In this document: one piece after another, positions 1 to 8,863 of the stretch
How positions within the stretch are numbered: the first letter of the stretch is position 1
Layout: each line of letters opens with the position of its first letter
Assembly: GCF_937958065.1 (NCBI RefSeq)
Contig: NZ_CALFXI010000081.1
Coordinates: 42,597-106,596, forward strand
Direction: 5' to 3'
DNA: 64,000 nt
Source: an uncultured Steroidobacter sp.
GTDB taxonomy: Bacteria; Pseudomonadota; Gammaproteobacteria; Steroidobacterales; Steroidobacteraceae
Made by a program: the position numbers and the translations under genes
The notes under the pieces: generated by a model
Told to the model about the DNA's origin: nothing
Databases searched by the model: none
The model's input: the letters and a program-made list of their open reading frames with translations, nothing else

Positions 1-1
1 G

Positions 2-526
2 CAGACCAAGCGCGTCCTGCCCGCGGAGCTCACCGAAAAGGTGTGGCTCTGGGTAGAGCAGGGGCAGATTCAGGACAAGCACATCGCCGCGCTTCAGCAG
101 AACTCGCCGCTGGGCAAGATCCTGGCCGCCGGGCTCGCCAATCGCAATCGCGATCGTGGGGTGATCCGCGAGGCCATCGAGGACACCGGCCGGCACGTGG
201 TGCACGAGCTGGACCGCTTCATCGGCACGCTCGGCACCATCGCCTCGCTGTCGCCGCTCATGGGCCTGCTCGGCACCGTGTTCGGCATGATCCGCACCTT
301 CAACGCCATCACCACCGCGGGCATCGGCAATCCGGCCAGCCTGGCCGGGGGCATCGCCGAGGCGCTGATTACCACCGCCGCGGGCCTTACGGTCGCCATT
401 CCGGCGCTGCTGGCCTACAAATACCTGCGCGGCCGCGTGCAGACGCTGGTGGTGCAGATGGAAAAGGAAGCCATCAAGCTGGTCGAGGCCCTGGAAGCCC
501 AGCCGCAGGCGCGGGAAGCGGCATGA
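2..526 (+). CDS. exbB: ExbB/TolQ-family proton channel subunit (5' truncated)
   Basis: The frame is open from the first bases of the window, so the start lies upstream; 174 residues are visible. The family is MotA/TolQ/ExbB, the inner-membrane proton channel that energises outer-membrane transport together with ExbD/TolR. The hallmark stretch LSPLMGLLGTVFGMI is encoded around 248-292, followed by a second hydrophobic helix near 365-425. A Val 13 codons in (position 41) could be mistaken for a start, but the upstream codons continue the same family-like sequence. The stop overlaps the ATG of the next gene (ATGA), which indicates translational coupling. Placement before msbA and lpxK is a common arrangement in this part of the gammaproteobacteria. 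It could instead be called TolQ, but no other tol gene is present. Confidence 0.9.
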   Translation, partial: QTKRVLPAELTEKVWLWVEQGQIQDKHIAALQQNSPLGKILAAGLANRNRDRGVIREAIEDTGRHVVHELDRFIGTLGTIASLSPLMGLLGTVFGMIRTFNAITTAGIGNPASLAGGIAEALITTAAGLTVAIPALLAYKYLRGRVQTLVVQMEKEAIKLVEALEAQPQAREAA

Positions 527-960
527 ACCTGCGGCCCAAGGACCACGAAGAGCCGGAGATGAACCTCACGTCGCTGATCGACGTGGTGCTGCTGCTGCTC
601 ATCTTCTTCATGGTGTCGACCACCTTCGTGGACGAGTCCCGCATCAAGCTGCAGCTGCCCCAGGCCAGCAACGAGCCGGCGGCGGATCAGAAAAAGGATC
701 CCATCGAGGTGGCCGTGACCGCCACCGGCGAGTATCGTGTCAATGGCCAGGTGTTGATCAACACCAGCCCCGCGACGTTATCGGCCGCGGTCTCCAAGCT
801 CGCTGGCGAGCGGCGCGACCTGCCGGTTACCATCCGAGCCGATGCGCGCAGCACGCATCAGTCGGTGGTGACGGCCATGGACGTGCTCGGCCGCCTCGGA
901 TTCAAGGCTATCAGCATTGCCACAGTCAACGATCAGAGCAACTCGGGCTCGACCCAGTAG
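523..960 (+). CDS. exbD: ExbD/TolR-family biopolymer transport protein
   Basis: 145 residues. The ATG at 523 overlaps the exbB stop. The protein has a short cytoplasmic N-terminus, then the signature MNLTSLIDVVLLLLIFFMVS, a single membrane helix carrying the conserved Asp (of the LID triplet) that takes part in proton flow, then a periplasmic domain. It partners the upstream channel subunit in an inner-membrane proton-driven complex. Length and architecture are normal for the family. The longer open frame upstream of 523 is a shadow of exbB. The next gene, msbA, starts about 30 bases downstream, so the genes probably share a transcript. Confidence 0.92.
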   Translation: MNLRPKDHEEPEMNLTSLIDVVLLLLIFFMVSTTFVDESRIKLQLPQASNEPAADQKKDPIEVAVTATGEYRVNGQVLINTSPATLSAAVSKLAGERRDLPVTIRADARSTHQSVVTAMDVLGRLGFKAISIATVNDQSNSGSTQ

Positions 961-991
961 CGACGTCCCCCAGAAGAACGTCCCCCTCACC

Positions 992-2755
992 ATGTCACGT
1001 TCCGATCGCGGCTCGAAGGCCTCCATGCCGGCCGATGCCTGGCAGACCTACCGGCGCCTGATCGGCTACCTGCGGCCTCATCGCGGCATGTTCGCGCTCG
1101 GCATGCTCGGCGCGATCGTGTTCTCGATCAGCATGGTGAGCTTCACCGCGTTCGCCAAAGTGTTCGGCGACGGCACGTTCGAGAACCGCGATCCGCGCAC
1201 CATCGTCTGGCTGCCGCTGGCACTGGTCGGTTTGTTCCTGCTGCGCGGTCTCGGCGATTTCACCCAGACGTACTGCATGGGCTATGTCGGCCGGCAGATC
1301 GTCAAGCGGCTGCGCGGCCAGATCTTCGGGCGCATCGTGCAGCTGCCGGTCGGTTACTTCGACCGCAACTCCAGCAGCGTGCTGCTGACCAAGCTCACCT
1401 ACAACACCGAGCAGATCGGCCAGGCCGCGACCGACTCGATTCTGATCACCTTGCGTGAGGCGCTGACCATCATCGGCTCGATCGTCGCGCTGTTTTATTT
1501 CAACGCGCGCCTGGCGGCGATCGCGTTGATCATGGGCCCGCTGGTGGCGTGGCTGATCGGCATCATCAACAAGAAGTTTCGCCGCTACAGCCATCGCATT
1601 CAGGATTCGATGGGCGACATCACGCGCATCGCCAAAGAAACGTTGGAAGCGCCGCGCGTCATCAAGGTCTACAACGCCGAAAGCTATCAGGCAGGGCAGT
1701 TCGAAGGCGTGAACGAGCACAACCGCCGCTCGCACATGCGCCTGGTGCTCACCAAGGGCCTGTCGAATCCGGTGGTGCAGATGGTGACCGCGACGGGCTC
1801 GGCCATCGTGCTGTCCATCGCCATTGCCGATGCGATTCACGGGCGCCAGAGCATGGGCGACCTGCTGGCGTTCTTCGTGGCGCTGGTCGGTATCGCTCAG
1901 CCGTTGCGTGCGCTCGTGGGCGTGTCGGGGCCGCTGCAGCAGGGCATCGCCGCCGGCCAGAGCATTTTTCAGCTGCTGGACGAGGAGCCCGAGCCGGAAG
2001 GCGGTCAGCTGGTCGCCGAGCGCGTACGCGGCGACATCGAGTATCGCAATGTTTCTTTCACGTACCCGGTCGGCAACGGCGTGGCCCTGCACGATGTGAA
2101 TCTGAACGTCGCGGCGGGCGAGGTGGTCGCCATCGTCGGCCGCTCGGGCAGCGGCAAGTCCACGCTGGTGAATCTGTTGCCGCGCTTCTACGAGCCCGAT
2201 GCGGGCACGATTCGCGTCGATGGCCACGAGCTGCACGAGTATCAGCTGAACAGTCTGCGCGAGCAGATCGCGGTCGTCAGTCAGGATGTCGTGGTATTCA
2301 ACGACACCATCCGCGCCAACATCGCCTTCGGTCGCAAAGCTTCCGACGAGCAGATCGAGCGGGCCGCCGAAGCGGCGCTGGTCATGGACTTCGTGCGCGA
2401 GCTGCCGGCGGGGCTCGATACGATGATCGGAGATCGCGGCGTGCTGTTGTCGGGCGGCCAGCGGCAGCGCATCTCGATTGCACGCGCCTTGCTGAAGAAT
2501 GCCCCCATCCTGATTCTGGATGAGGCCACCTCGGCGCTCGATACCGAGTCCGAGCGTTTCATTCAGGCGGCGCTCGACGAGCTCATGCACAACCGTACGA
2601 CGCTGGTCATCGCGCATCGGCTCTCGACGGTGGAGAAGGCGGACCGCATTCTGGTCATGGAAGCCGGCCGGATCATCGAAAGCGGCACGCACGCCGAGCT
2701 GATCGCGAAACAAGGACAGTACGCGACCCTGCATGCGATGCAGTTCAACGCATGA
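992..2755 (+). CDS. msbA: Lipid A export ATP-binding/permease protein MsbA
   Basis: 587 residues: an ABC exporter half-transporter with an N-terminal six-helix membrane domain (about 1-330) and a C-terminal nucleotide-binding domain. The NBD shows Walker A GRSGSGKST (about 383-391), the ABC signature LSGGQRQR, Walker B ILILDEAT and the H-loop AHRLST. MsbA flips lipid A-core across the inner membrane. The adjacent lpxK, a lipid A kinase, strongly supports MsbA over a multidrug exporter. An in-frame ATG at 917 would overlap exbD, so 992 was chosen; 1025 is a second possibility. Confidence 0.93.
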   Translation: MSRSDRGSKASMPADAWQTYRRLIGYLRPHRGMFALGMLGAIVFSISMVSFTAFAKVFGDGTFENRDPRTIVWLPLALVGLFLLRGLGDFTQTYCMGYVGRQIVKRLRGQIFGRIVQLPVGYFDRNSSSVLLTKLTYNTEQIGQAATDSILITLREALTIIGSIVALFYFNARLAAIALIMGPLVAWLIGIINKKFRRYSHRIQDSMGDITRIAKETLEAPRVIKVYNAESYQAGQFEGVNEHNRRSHMRLVLTKGLSNPVVQMVTATGSAIVLSIAIADAIHGRQSMGDLLAFFVALVGIAQPLRALVGVSGPLQQGIAAGQSIFQLLDEEPEPEGGQLVAERVRGDIEYRNVSFTYPVGNGVALHDVNLNVAAGEVVAIVGRSGSGKSTLVNLLPRFYEPDAGTIRVDGHELHEYQLNSLREQIAVVSQDVVVFNDTIRANIAFGRKASDEQIERAAEAALVMDFVRELPAGLDTMIGDRGVLLSGGQRQRISIARALLKNAPILILDEATSALDTESERFIQAALDELMHNRTTLVIAHRLSTVEKADRILVMEAGRIIESGTHAELIAKQGQYATLHAMQFNA

Positions 2756-2897
2756 CAATGGCGGCGGCCAGCACGGGCGCGCTCGACACATCGTTCGTTT
2801 GGCTTTTCAGCGAGTGCTGTTGCGAGCAAAGCGACGGCAGGCACGATAACCCGGCAGCCGCCGAGCGGGGCGGGCGGTTACGTGGTGGTGCCGGCTG

Positions 2898-3926
2898 ATG
2901 GATACGTTTCTGCAACGGGTCTGGTACGAGCGCCACGCGCGGTGGTTCTCGCTGCTGCTCCTGCCTCTGTCCTGGTTGTTTGCTGGCATTGCTGCTGTCC
3001 GCCGCGCGGCTTATCGGCGCGGCTGGTCGCAATCGTTTCGCGTTTCACGTCCGGTGGTCGTCGTCGGCAACATCACCGTCGGCGGAACTGGTAAGACTCC
3101 CATGACGATCTGGCTCGCCGAGCGCTTGCGCGCGCGAGGTGTGCAGGTTGGCATCGTCTTGCGAGGTTACGGCGGGACATCAACGCAGTGGCCGCGCGAT
3201 GTGAGTGGCGAAACGTCCGCCGACGAAGTCGGCGATGAAGCCGTGTTACTCGCTCGCCGAACGGGCTCGCTGGTCGTCGCAGGGCCTGATCGAGTAGCCG
3301 CTGCGAATCGGGCCATCGAGCGTGGCGCTGCGGTGATCGTGTGCGATGACGGCTTGCAGCACTATCGTCTGGCCCGCGATCTCGAGATTGCGGTGATCGA
3401 TGAGCGACGCGGATTGGGGAATGGCCGTCTGTTGCCCGCCGGCCCGCTGCGGGAGCCGCCGAGTCGGTTGCACAGCGTGGATCTGCAGGTCCTTACCCGA
3501 CGCGCTCAGCCGGCGTCGTCCTCCCACAACCTGCCCAATGCGATCGTGACCACGCCAGCGCTCGGCGATGCCGTGTCGCTGGGCACCGGCGAGCGCCGCT
3601 CGTTACAGAGCTTCGTGGGCTGTCGAGTGCACGCCGTCGCCGGTATCGGCAATCCACAGGCGTTTTTCGACGCGCTGACCGGGCTGGGTCTCGCCGTGGA
3701 TGCGCATCCTTTGCCGGATCACGCCCGGCTCACCGAAGCGGACATTGCCTTCCCCGACGACGCGCCGGTGCTAATGACCGAGAAGGATGCAGTAAAATGC
3801 CCGCCCGGCGCCGACGCTTCGCGCCTCGCGAATTGCTGGGCGGTGCGCCTGGAAGTCGCGATCAGCGAGGCCGACGCGCAGGCCATCGATCGTTTGCTCG
3901 ATCGCGTACTGGCTGCCAACCGATGA
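2898..3926 (+). CDS. lpxK: Tetraacyldisaccharide 4'-kinase
   Basis: 342 residues, the normal length for LpxK, which phosphorylates the 4' position of the lipid A disaccharide at the cytoplasmic face of the inner membrane. An N-terminal hydrophobic helix (about 17-35) is followed by the P-loop GNITVGGTGKTP (57-68), the strongly conserved LpxK form. It lies 142 bases after msbA; that gap holds no visible gene. The stop codon overlaps an ATG at 3923 that could also begin the following small gene. Lipid A kinase and lipid A flippase are commonly neighbours. Confidence 0.95.
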   Translation: MDTFLQRVWYERHARWFSLLLLPLSWLFAGIAAVRRAAYRRGWSQSFRVSRPVVVVGNITVGGTGKTPMTIWLAERLRARGVQVGIVLRGYGGTSTQWPRDVSGETSADEVGDEAVLLARRTGSLVVAGPDRVAAANRAIERGAAVIVCDDGLQHYRLARDLEIAVIDERRGLGNGRLLPAGPLREPPSRLHSVDLQVLTRRAQPASSSHNLPNAIVTTPALGDAVSLGTGERRSLQSFVGCRVHAVAGIGNPQAFFDALTGLGLAVDAHPLPDHARLTEADIAFPDDAPVLMTEKDAVKCPPGADASRLANCWAVRLEVAISEADAQAIDRLLDRVLAANR

Positions 3927-3937
3927 TTGGAGCGTCC

Positions 3938-4126
3938 ATGGACTCCAAATTGCTAGATATCCTCGCCTGTCCGCTCTGCAAGGGGCCCTTGCAGTACGCC
4001 AAGGCACAGCAACTGCTGATCTGCCGTGCCGATCGGCTGGCGTACCCCATTCGCGACGGCATTCCCGTGATGCTCGAAGACGAAGCTCGCACGCTGGAGC
4101 CCATGGATCCGTTGCTGAAGGATTGA
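3938..4126 (+). CDS. Trm112/YcaR-family small zinc-ribbon-like protein
   Basis: 62 residues, closely resembling E. coli YcaR in length and pattern. It begins MDSKLLDILACPLCKGPL with a CxxC pair at about 11-14, a third Cys near 28, and ends in the conserved block IRDGIPVMLEDEAR. The start at 3938 has a GGAG five bases upstream; an alternative ATG at 3923 overlaps the lpxK stop and would add five residues. It lies between lpxK and kdsB as in E. coli. The family resembles the Trm112 methyltransferase activator, but the bacterial protein's role is not well established. Confidence 0.9.
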   Translation: MDSKLLDILACPLCKGPLQYAKAQQLLICRADRLAYPIRDGIPVMLEDEARTLEPMDPLLKD

Positions 4127-4127
4127 T

Positions 4128-4895
4128 GTGCAGTTCAAAGTCGTCATCCCGGCGCGTTACGCGTCGGCACGGTTGCCGGCGAAGCCGCTGCTGGATATTG
4201 CCGGCCGTCCGATGATCCAGTGGGTGATCTCGGCGGCGGTGCGCAGCGGTGCCGACGAAGTGCTGGTTGCGACGGATGACGCGCGCATTGCCGGCGTCGC
4301 CATCGATCCGCGTTCGCAGCAGTCGATCGCGATGATGACGAGCGAGAATCATCTCTCCGGCACGGATCGAATTGCCGAGGTCGCGAGCAAGCGCGGCTGG
4401 GACGAGCGCACCATCGTCGTGAACGTGCAAGGCGACGAGCCCTTGCTGCCGCCGGCATTGGTGGTCCAGGTGGCTGGACTGCTCGAACAGCACGCCGATG
4501 CCGACATCGCGACATTGTCGACACCCATCACCAGCCTGCACGAATTCCTCGATCCGAACGTCGTGAAAGTCGTGACGGCGAACGATGGCACTGCGTTGTA
4601 TTTCAGTCGTGCGCCGATTCCGTGGACACGTGACGGCGCAGCGCAGGGATTGGCGAGCCAGGTGAGCTTCGCCGGCGCGCAGCGTCACTTGGGCATCTAT
4701 GCCTATCGAGTGGAAGCTTTGCAGCGCGTGACCGCGCTGGCGCCAGCGGAGCTGGAGCTCACGGAGAAGCTGGAACAACTGCGCGCGTTGCAGGCCGGAA
4801 TGAAACTCGTCGTCGCTGTGGCTGCGGAGCCGCCGCCGGCGGGCGTGGATACAGAAAGCGATCTCATCCGAGTGCGCGCTGCGCTGGGCGCATGA
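4128..4895 (+). CDS. kdsB: 3-deoxy-manno-octulosonate cytidylyltransferase
   Basis: 255 residues. KdsB activates Kdo with CTP for attachment to lipid A. The N-terminal nucleotidyltransferase motif IPARYASARLPAKPL is diagnostic, and VNVQGDEPLL near 103-112 is the second conserved block. The start is a GTG one base after the preceding stop, so the lpxK / YcaR / kdsB genes are tightly packed. Length is normal. The next gene is on the other strand. Confidence 0.95.
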   Translation: MQFKVVIPARYASARLPAKPLLDIAGRPMIQWVISAAVRSGADEVLVATDDARIAGVAIDPRSQQSIAMMTSENHLSGTDRIAEVASKRGWDERTIVVNVQGDEPLLPPALVVQVAGLLEQHADADIATLSTPITSLHEFLDPNVVKVVTANDGTALYFSRAPIPWTRDGAAQGLASQVSFAGAQRHLGIYAYRVEALQRVTALAPAELELTEKLEQLRALQAGMKLVVAVAAEPPPAGVDTESDLIRVRAALGA

Positions 4896-4902
4896 ATGTC
4901 GC

Positions 4903-5088
4903 TCAGCGGCGCTGTTCGCTCAGCTTGACGAGCTCGGAGTGATGTGCGGTCTCCAGCACATCGCTGTCCCAGCGAATCAGTAAATAACCCAAGTCCATCA
5001 ATCTCAGCACCGTACCGTCAGGAAATCCCGGACGGCGCGGCGCTCTGACCCGATCACCCTCCGCGAAGTCATGCTGCGCTTTGGGCAT
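4903..5088 (-). CDS. Small hypothetical protein
   Basis: 61 residues from the ATG at 5088; a TTG at 5112 would give 69 and neither has a clear ribosome-binding site. It is convergent with kdsB. The sequence has a beta-rich pattern, GDRVRAP then GTVLRLMDLGYLLIRWDSD, then a His-rich turn and a short helix, resembling small SH3-like/KOW-type folds. I do not assign a family or function. Amino-acid usage is unlike the shadow frames nearby, which is why I call it. Confidence 0.55.
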   Translation of the reverse strand: MPKAQHDFAEGDRVRAPRRPGFPDGTVLRLMDLGYLLIRWDSDVLETAHHSELVKLSEQRR

Positions 5089-5305
5089 CAGCCGTATCCG
5101 TGGCGAAGGCAAGAGAGCGGGGGGAGCAACAGGGCGGCGGCATCATCTAAATCGTCGTGACCGCGAACGGCCGATGCGGCGTTTTTGTACGTGGACCTCG
5201 CGAGGCCGCCCATTCGCACTTACGATTAGGGGAACACGCGAGTGCCGGTTTCAGCAAAGCACGCAGCGGTTGCTGACCGCCGCCGAATGTGCGATTGATG
5301 ATGTC

Positions 5306-5788
5306 ATGAGCAGCAACTATCGAATCTTGTTCGTTTGCATGGGAAATATATGCCGCTCGCCATCGGCGGAAGGCGTGTTTCGCCATGTGCTGTCGACCCA
5401 TGCCCCGGACCTGCGGATCGAGATCGATTCGGCCGGCACGCACGATTATCACGTGGGCTCGCCGCCGGATCGGCGTTCGATCGAGGCCGCCAGGCGTCGC
5501 GGCATCGATCTCTCGGGACTACGCGCGCGCATGGTCTGCGCAGAAGACTTCGAGCGCTACGATCTGATTCTGGCGATGGACGAGGACAATCTGCGGGAGC
5601 TGCGGCGACGTGCGCCGACGACTCGACACGAGCGCATTCGTTTGCTGATGGAATTCGCGCCGAATGCGTCTTCGCGCTACGTGCCCGATCCGTACTACGG
5701 CGGCGCGCAGGGCTTCGAGGAAGTACTGGACCTGCTGGAAGAAGCCGCGCAGGGCCTGGTGGCCGAGCTGCGCAACAGGCACAGATAA
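5306..5788 (+). CDS. Low-molecular-weight protein-tyrosine phosphatase
   Basis: 160 residues. The P-loop CMGNICRS (CX5R, Cys at about 11) lies at the N-terminus and the catalytic-acid motif PDPYYG near 130, both classic for the low-molecular-weight PTP family. The ATG at 5306 places the P-loop at the usual distance from the start; the open frame extends further upstream but has no family similarity there. It is not next to capsule or exopolysaccharide genes, so its substrate cannot be inferred. A bidirectional terminator follows. Confidence 0.92.
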   Translation: MSSNYRILFVCMGNICRSPSAEGVFRHVLSTHAPDLRIEIDSAGTHDYHVGSPPDRRSIEAARRRGIDLSGLRARMVCAEDFERYDLILAMDEDNLRELRRRAPTTRHERIRLLMEFAPNASSRYVPDPYYGGAQGFEEVLDLLEEAAQGLVAELRNRHR

Positions 5789-5790
5789 CG

Positions 5791-5822
5791 AAAAAGGCCG
5801 GCGGTGTCCCGCCGGCCTTCGG
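5791..5822. terminator. Bidirectional intrinsic terminator
   Basis: Five A, then a perfect 9-bp stem GGCCGGCGG (5796-5804), loop TGTC, and CCGCCGGCC (5809-5817) followed by a T-rich tail. The A tract on one side and T-rich run on the other let it serve both the phosphatase gene and the convergent RNase E gene. Confidence 0.8.
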
Positions 5823-5843
5823 TTTCAATCCAGCGATGCTCGC

Positions 5844-8444
5844 TTACTCTTCGCGACGCGTGCCCGATCCGCCCCATGAGCTGCTGCCGCTCGACGGCGA
5901 CGAGCTCCACACAGTGTATTTCTCACTGTTGCTCGAAGCTGCGGCCGGGGCCTGTGACTCGGGCTCACGAGGCTTCGGAGCCGGAGCAGGGGATGACTCG
6001 CTCGAATGCTCACGAGGTGCATGCTCGCGAGGCTCGTGCTCACGAGCTGGCTGCTCGCGCGGCGCTTCGGATCGAGGCTGAGACTCGGGCCGGCTTTGCG
6101 CGCCGCCACCGGAATCACCGCTGCCACCCGAGCTCGATTCGCGAGGCGCGGACGGAGCATGGTCCCCCGAACCGCCACCTGACGATCCGGCATTGGGAGC
6201 GCTGCCGCCCTGGGCCTGGCCTTCGCCGCCGCCCTGACCACCGCCGATGTTTCCATCGTCACCGCCGCGACCGCGGCCACGACGGCGGCGACCACGACGA
6301 CCGCGTCCGCCGCGCTCACCTCGTTCTCCACGCTCGCCGGAACGCTGCGCGTCACCGCTCGGCGCGGCTCCCGGAGCCGCCGGCGCTGCACCTTCAGCCG
6401 AAGCTGCCGCAGCTGGAGCGGCGGGCGCACGCTGAGGCTGTTGCTGGCGCTGCTGTTGTTGTGGACGAGCTTCGGTACGTCCGCCTTCAGCGCCGTGCTT
6501 GCGATCCTGGCGCTGTTGTTGACCGTCACGACGAGCTTCCTGCGCCGGCTTCTCGGCACGCTGTTCCTGCTTGCCGCCGCGATCACGATCCCGATCGCGC
6601 GACCCGCGGCCCTGACGATCACGATCGCGACCATGACGATCGCGATCACGACGATGACTGTCGGCGCGGGAGCGCGAGCCGTCACGACGCGCTGGCTCGG
6701 CAGCCGGCGCGGGCGGCGTGCCCGTGCCGAAGAAGAAACGCCACAGCTTCACGAAAATGCCGATCTGCTCGGCGGGTTCGGGTCTTGCCGGCGGCGCGAT
6801 GGTCGTTTCCATCGCGATGGTCGGCGGCGGTGGGATCGACGGCACGGTCGACGTCACGACCGCCGGTTGAGCCGCCGCGGCGCGCTCTTCGCGCTTGGCG
6901 ATCTCTTCGGCGGAGGGCTGCGGAGCGACCGGAATCTGATGACTGACGGCCGAGTTCTCCGGCAGGTTGGCTTCGTCATCACGCACGCGACGGATTTCGT
7001 ACGCCGGGGTTTCCATGTACTTGTTCGGCACCATGACGACTTGGACGGCGCTCTTGTGCTCGATGTTGTTGAGCCACTCGCGCTTCTCGTTCATGAGATA
7101 CGTGGCGACTTCCACCGGCAGCTGTGCAATGACCTTGACGGTGCGGTCTTTGCGAGCCTCTTCGCCGATGAGGCGCAGCAGCGCCAGCGCCAGCGAATCG
7201 ACGCTGCGGATCGAGCCCATGCCGTTACAGCGCGGGCAGTTGATGCTGGCGGATTCGCCGATCGAGGGACGCAGGCGCTGCCGTGACAGTTCCAGCAAGC
7301 CGAAGCGGGAGATGCGGCCGATCTGGATGCGGGCGCGATCCTGCTTCACGGCCTCGCGCAGGCGATCTTCGACCGCGCGCTGATTCTTCTGCGACTCCAT
7401 GTCGATGAAGTCGATGACGATCAGGCCGCCGAGGTCGCGCAGTCGCAGCTGACGTGCGATTTCGTCGGCCGCTTCGAGGTTGGTGTTGAGCGCGGTGGTT
7501 TCGATATCGCTGCCGCGCGTGGCGCGCGCCGAGTTGATGTCGATGGACACCAGCGCTTCGGTCGGGTCGATGACGATCGAGCCGCCCGAGGGCAGGTTGA
7601 CCTTATGGGAGTGCGCCGACTCGATCTGGTTCTCGATCTGGAAGCGCGTGAACAGCGGCACGCTGTCCTCGTAGAACTTCAGCTTGCGCAGACCCGCCGG
7701 CATGAAGCGCTGCATGTACTGCTGCGCCTCGGCGTAGATCTCCTGGTTGTCGATCAGGATCTCGCCGATGTCGTCGGACAGGTAGTCGCGCAGCGCGCGG
7801 ATGATGGCTTTGGATTCCTGGTAGATCAGGAAGGGCGCGGGCTTGCCTTCGGCGGCGCTGGCCACCGCATTCCAGACTTCCTTCAGGTTGTCGAGGTCCC
7901 ACTGCAGTTCTTCGGCAGAGCGACCGACGCCGGCGGTGCGCACGATCGCGCCCATGCCCTCTGGAATCTGCACCTGGTCGAGTGCTTCGCGCAGCTGCTC
8001 GCGATCTTCACCTTCGATTCGACGCGAGACGCCGCCGGCGCGCGCGTTGTTCGGCATCAGGACCAGGAAGCGGCCGGCGAGGCTGATGAAAGTGGTGAGC
8101 GCGGCACCCTTGTTGCCGCGTTCTTCCTTTTCGACCTGGACGATGACTTCCTGGCCTTCGTGGAGCAGCTCGCGAATGTTGCCGCGTCCGCCCGGGGACT
8201 GACCGTCCTTGAAGTATTCGCGCGAGACTTCCTTCAGGGGCAGAAAGCCATGGCGCTCCGCGCCGTAATCGACGAAGCAGGCTTCGAGGCTGGGCTCGAC
8301 GCGGGTGATGCGTCCTTTGTAAACGTTGGCTTTCTTCTGTTCCCGTGACGGGACTTCTACATCCAGATCGTAAATTCGTTGTCCATCAACCAGTGCTACC
8401 CGCAACTCCTCTTCCTGAGTCGCGTTGACTAACATTCTCTTCAT
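5844..8444 (-). CDS. rne: Ribonuclease E
   Basis: 866 residues. Endoribonuclease E starts the decay and processing of mRNA, rRNA and tRNA. The N-terminal half is near-canonical: MKRMLVNATQ start, S1 RNA-binding domain (about 35-125), DNase I-like catalytic region with the acidic residues in SIDINS and IVIDFIDM, and the zinc-link CPRCNG. After about residue 510 the protein becomes disordered: a proline-rich segment with a short hydrophobic patch (IFVKLWRFFFG, a possible membrane anchor), RD-rich repeats, Q-rich stretches and a G/R-rich tail, the usual place for degradosome binding. The start has AAGGG upstream. It is divergent from rluC as in E. coli. Confidence 0.95.
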   Translation of the reverse strand: MKRMLVNATQEEELRVALVDGQRIYDLDVEVPSREQKKANVYKGRITRVEPSLEACFVDYGAERHGFLPLKEVSREYFKDGQSPGGRGNIRELLHEGQEVIVQVEKEERGNKGAALTTFISLAGRFLVLMPNNARAGGVSRRIEGEDREQLREALDQVQIPEGMGAIVRTAGVGRSAEELQWDLDNLKEVWNAVASAAEGKPAPFLIYQESKAIIRALRDYLSDDIGEILIDNQEIYAEAQQYMQRFMPAGLRKLKFYEDSVPLFTRFQIENQIESAHSHKVNLPSGGSIVIDPTEALVSIDINSARATRGSDIETTALNTNLEAADEIARQLRLRDLGGLIVIDFIDMESQKNQRAVEDRLREAVKQDRARIQIGRISRFGLLELSRQRLRPSIGESASINCPRCNGMGSIRSVDSLALALLRLIGEEARKDRTVKVIAQLPVEVATYLMNEKREWLNNIEHKSAVQVVMVPNKYMETPAYEIRRVRDDEANLPENSAVSHQIPVAPQPSAEEIAKREERAAAAQPAVVTSTVPSIPPPPTIAMETTIAPPARPEPAEQIGIFVKLWRFFFGTGTPPAPAAEPARRDGSRSRADSHRRDRDRHGRDRDRQGRGSRDRDRDRGGKQEQRAEKPAQEARRDGQQQRQDRKHGAEGGRTEARPQQQQRQQQPQRAPAAPAAAASAEGAAPAAPGAAPSGDAQRSGERGERGERGGRGRRGRRRRGRGRGGDDGNIGGGQGGGEGQAQGGSAPNAGSSGGGSGDHAPSAPRESSSGGSGDSGGGAQSRPESQPRSEAPREQPAREHEPREHAPREHSSESSPAPAPKPREPESQAPAAASSNSEKYTVWSSSPSSGSSSWGGSGTRREE

Positions 8445-8863
8445 GAGGCCCTTCTAAGCATTCAAGGGCCGGGCGATCACGCACGGCGGGCGCGAGCCAT
8501 GGAGGCAGGGAGGAGCGATCGGGGAATGTCTTCATCCGATGTTGCCAGCGCGGTCCCTTGGGTCTTGTCGACCGGGGAAATCCGGCGCGTTTTTTATCCT
8601 GTCGCTTTGGCGGTCCCGCTCGTAGGCGCTGCGTCGACCCGGAATACGAGGTGCGTCATTCCGGCATCGCCGTTCGCGCGGCCGAGCGATGGTCTGCGAC
8701 CCTGACAGGTCTGAGCAGAACCAACTAAGATGCGGCGCCCTTCGGAAGCGTTGCCCTCGAGTGCCGCGTATCGGTGCACGTGCGCCGCTGAACCGATCGG
8801 TGATTGGGATCTGGTCTGGACGCGCGCGAACCTGAAATCGTCGCGGAACATATCACAGGCCAA
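8445..8863. other. Divergent rne-rluC intergenic region
   Basis: About 420 bases with no convincing gene. It must carry the promoters and 5' leaders of rne (minus) and rluC (plus). In E. coli the rne leader is long and structured and mediates autoregulation; the space here would allow that, but I could not identify conserved leader hairpins by eye. Confidence 0.5.
8702..8731 (+). promoter_or_regulatory. Candidate sigma-70 promoter for rluC
   Basis: CTGACA (8702-8707), an 18-base spacer and TAAGAT (8726-8731). The predicted start near 8738 leaves a leader of about 125 bases before the rluC ATG at 8864. Sequence match only. Confidence 0.35.

Noticed and set aside
995..2791. 598-codon open frame antisense to msbA
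   Set aside because: His/Arg/Gln-rich shadow of a well-supported ABC transporter gene.
6560..6700. CRISPR-like or tandem array of GATC-rich repeats
   Set aside because: It encodes the RD-rich tail of RNase E; no spacers.
5804..6946. 380-codon plus-strand frame over the 3' part of rne
   Set aside because: Low-complexity complement of the repeat-rich RNase E tail.
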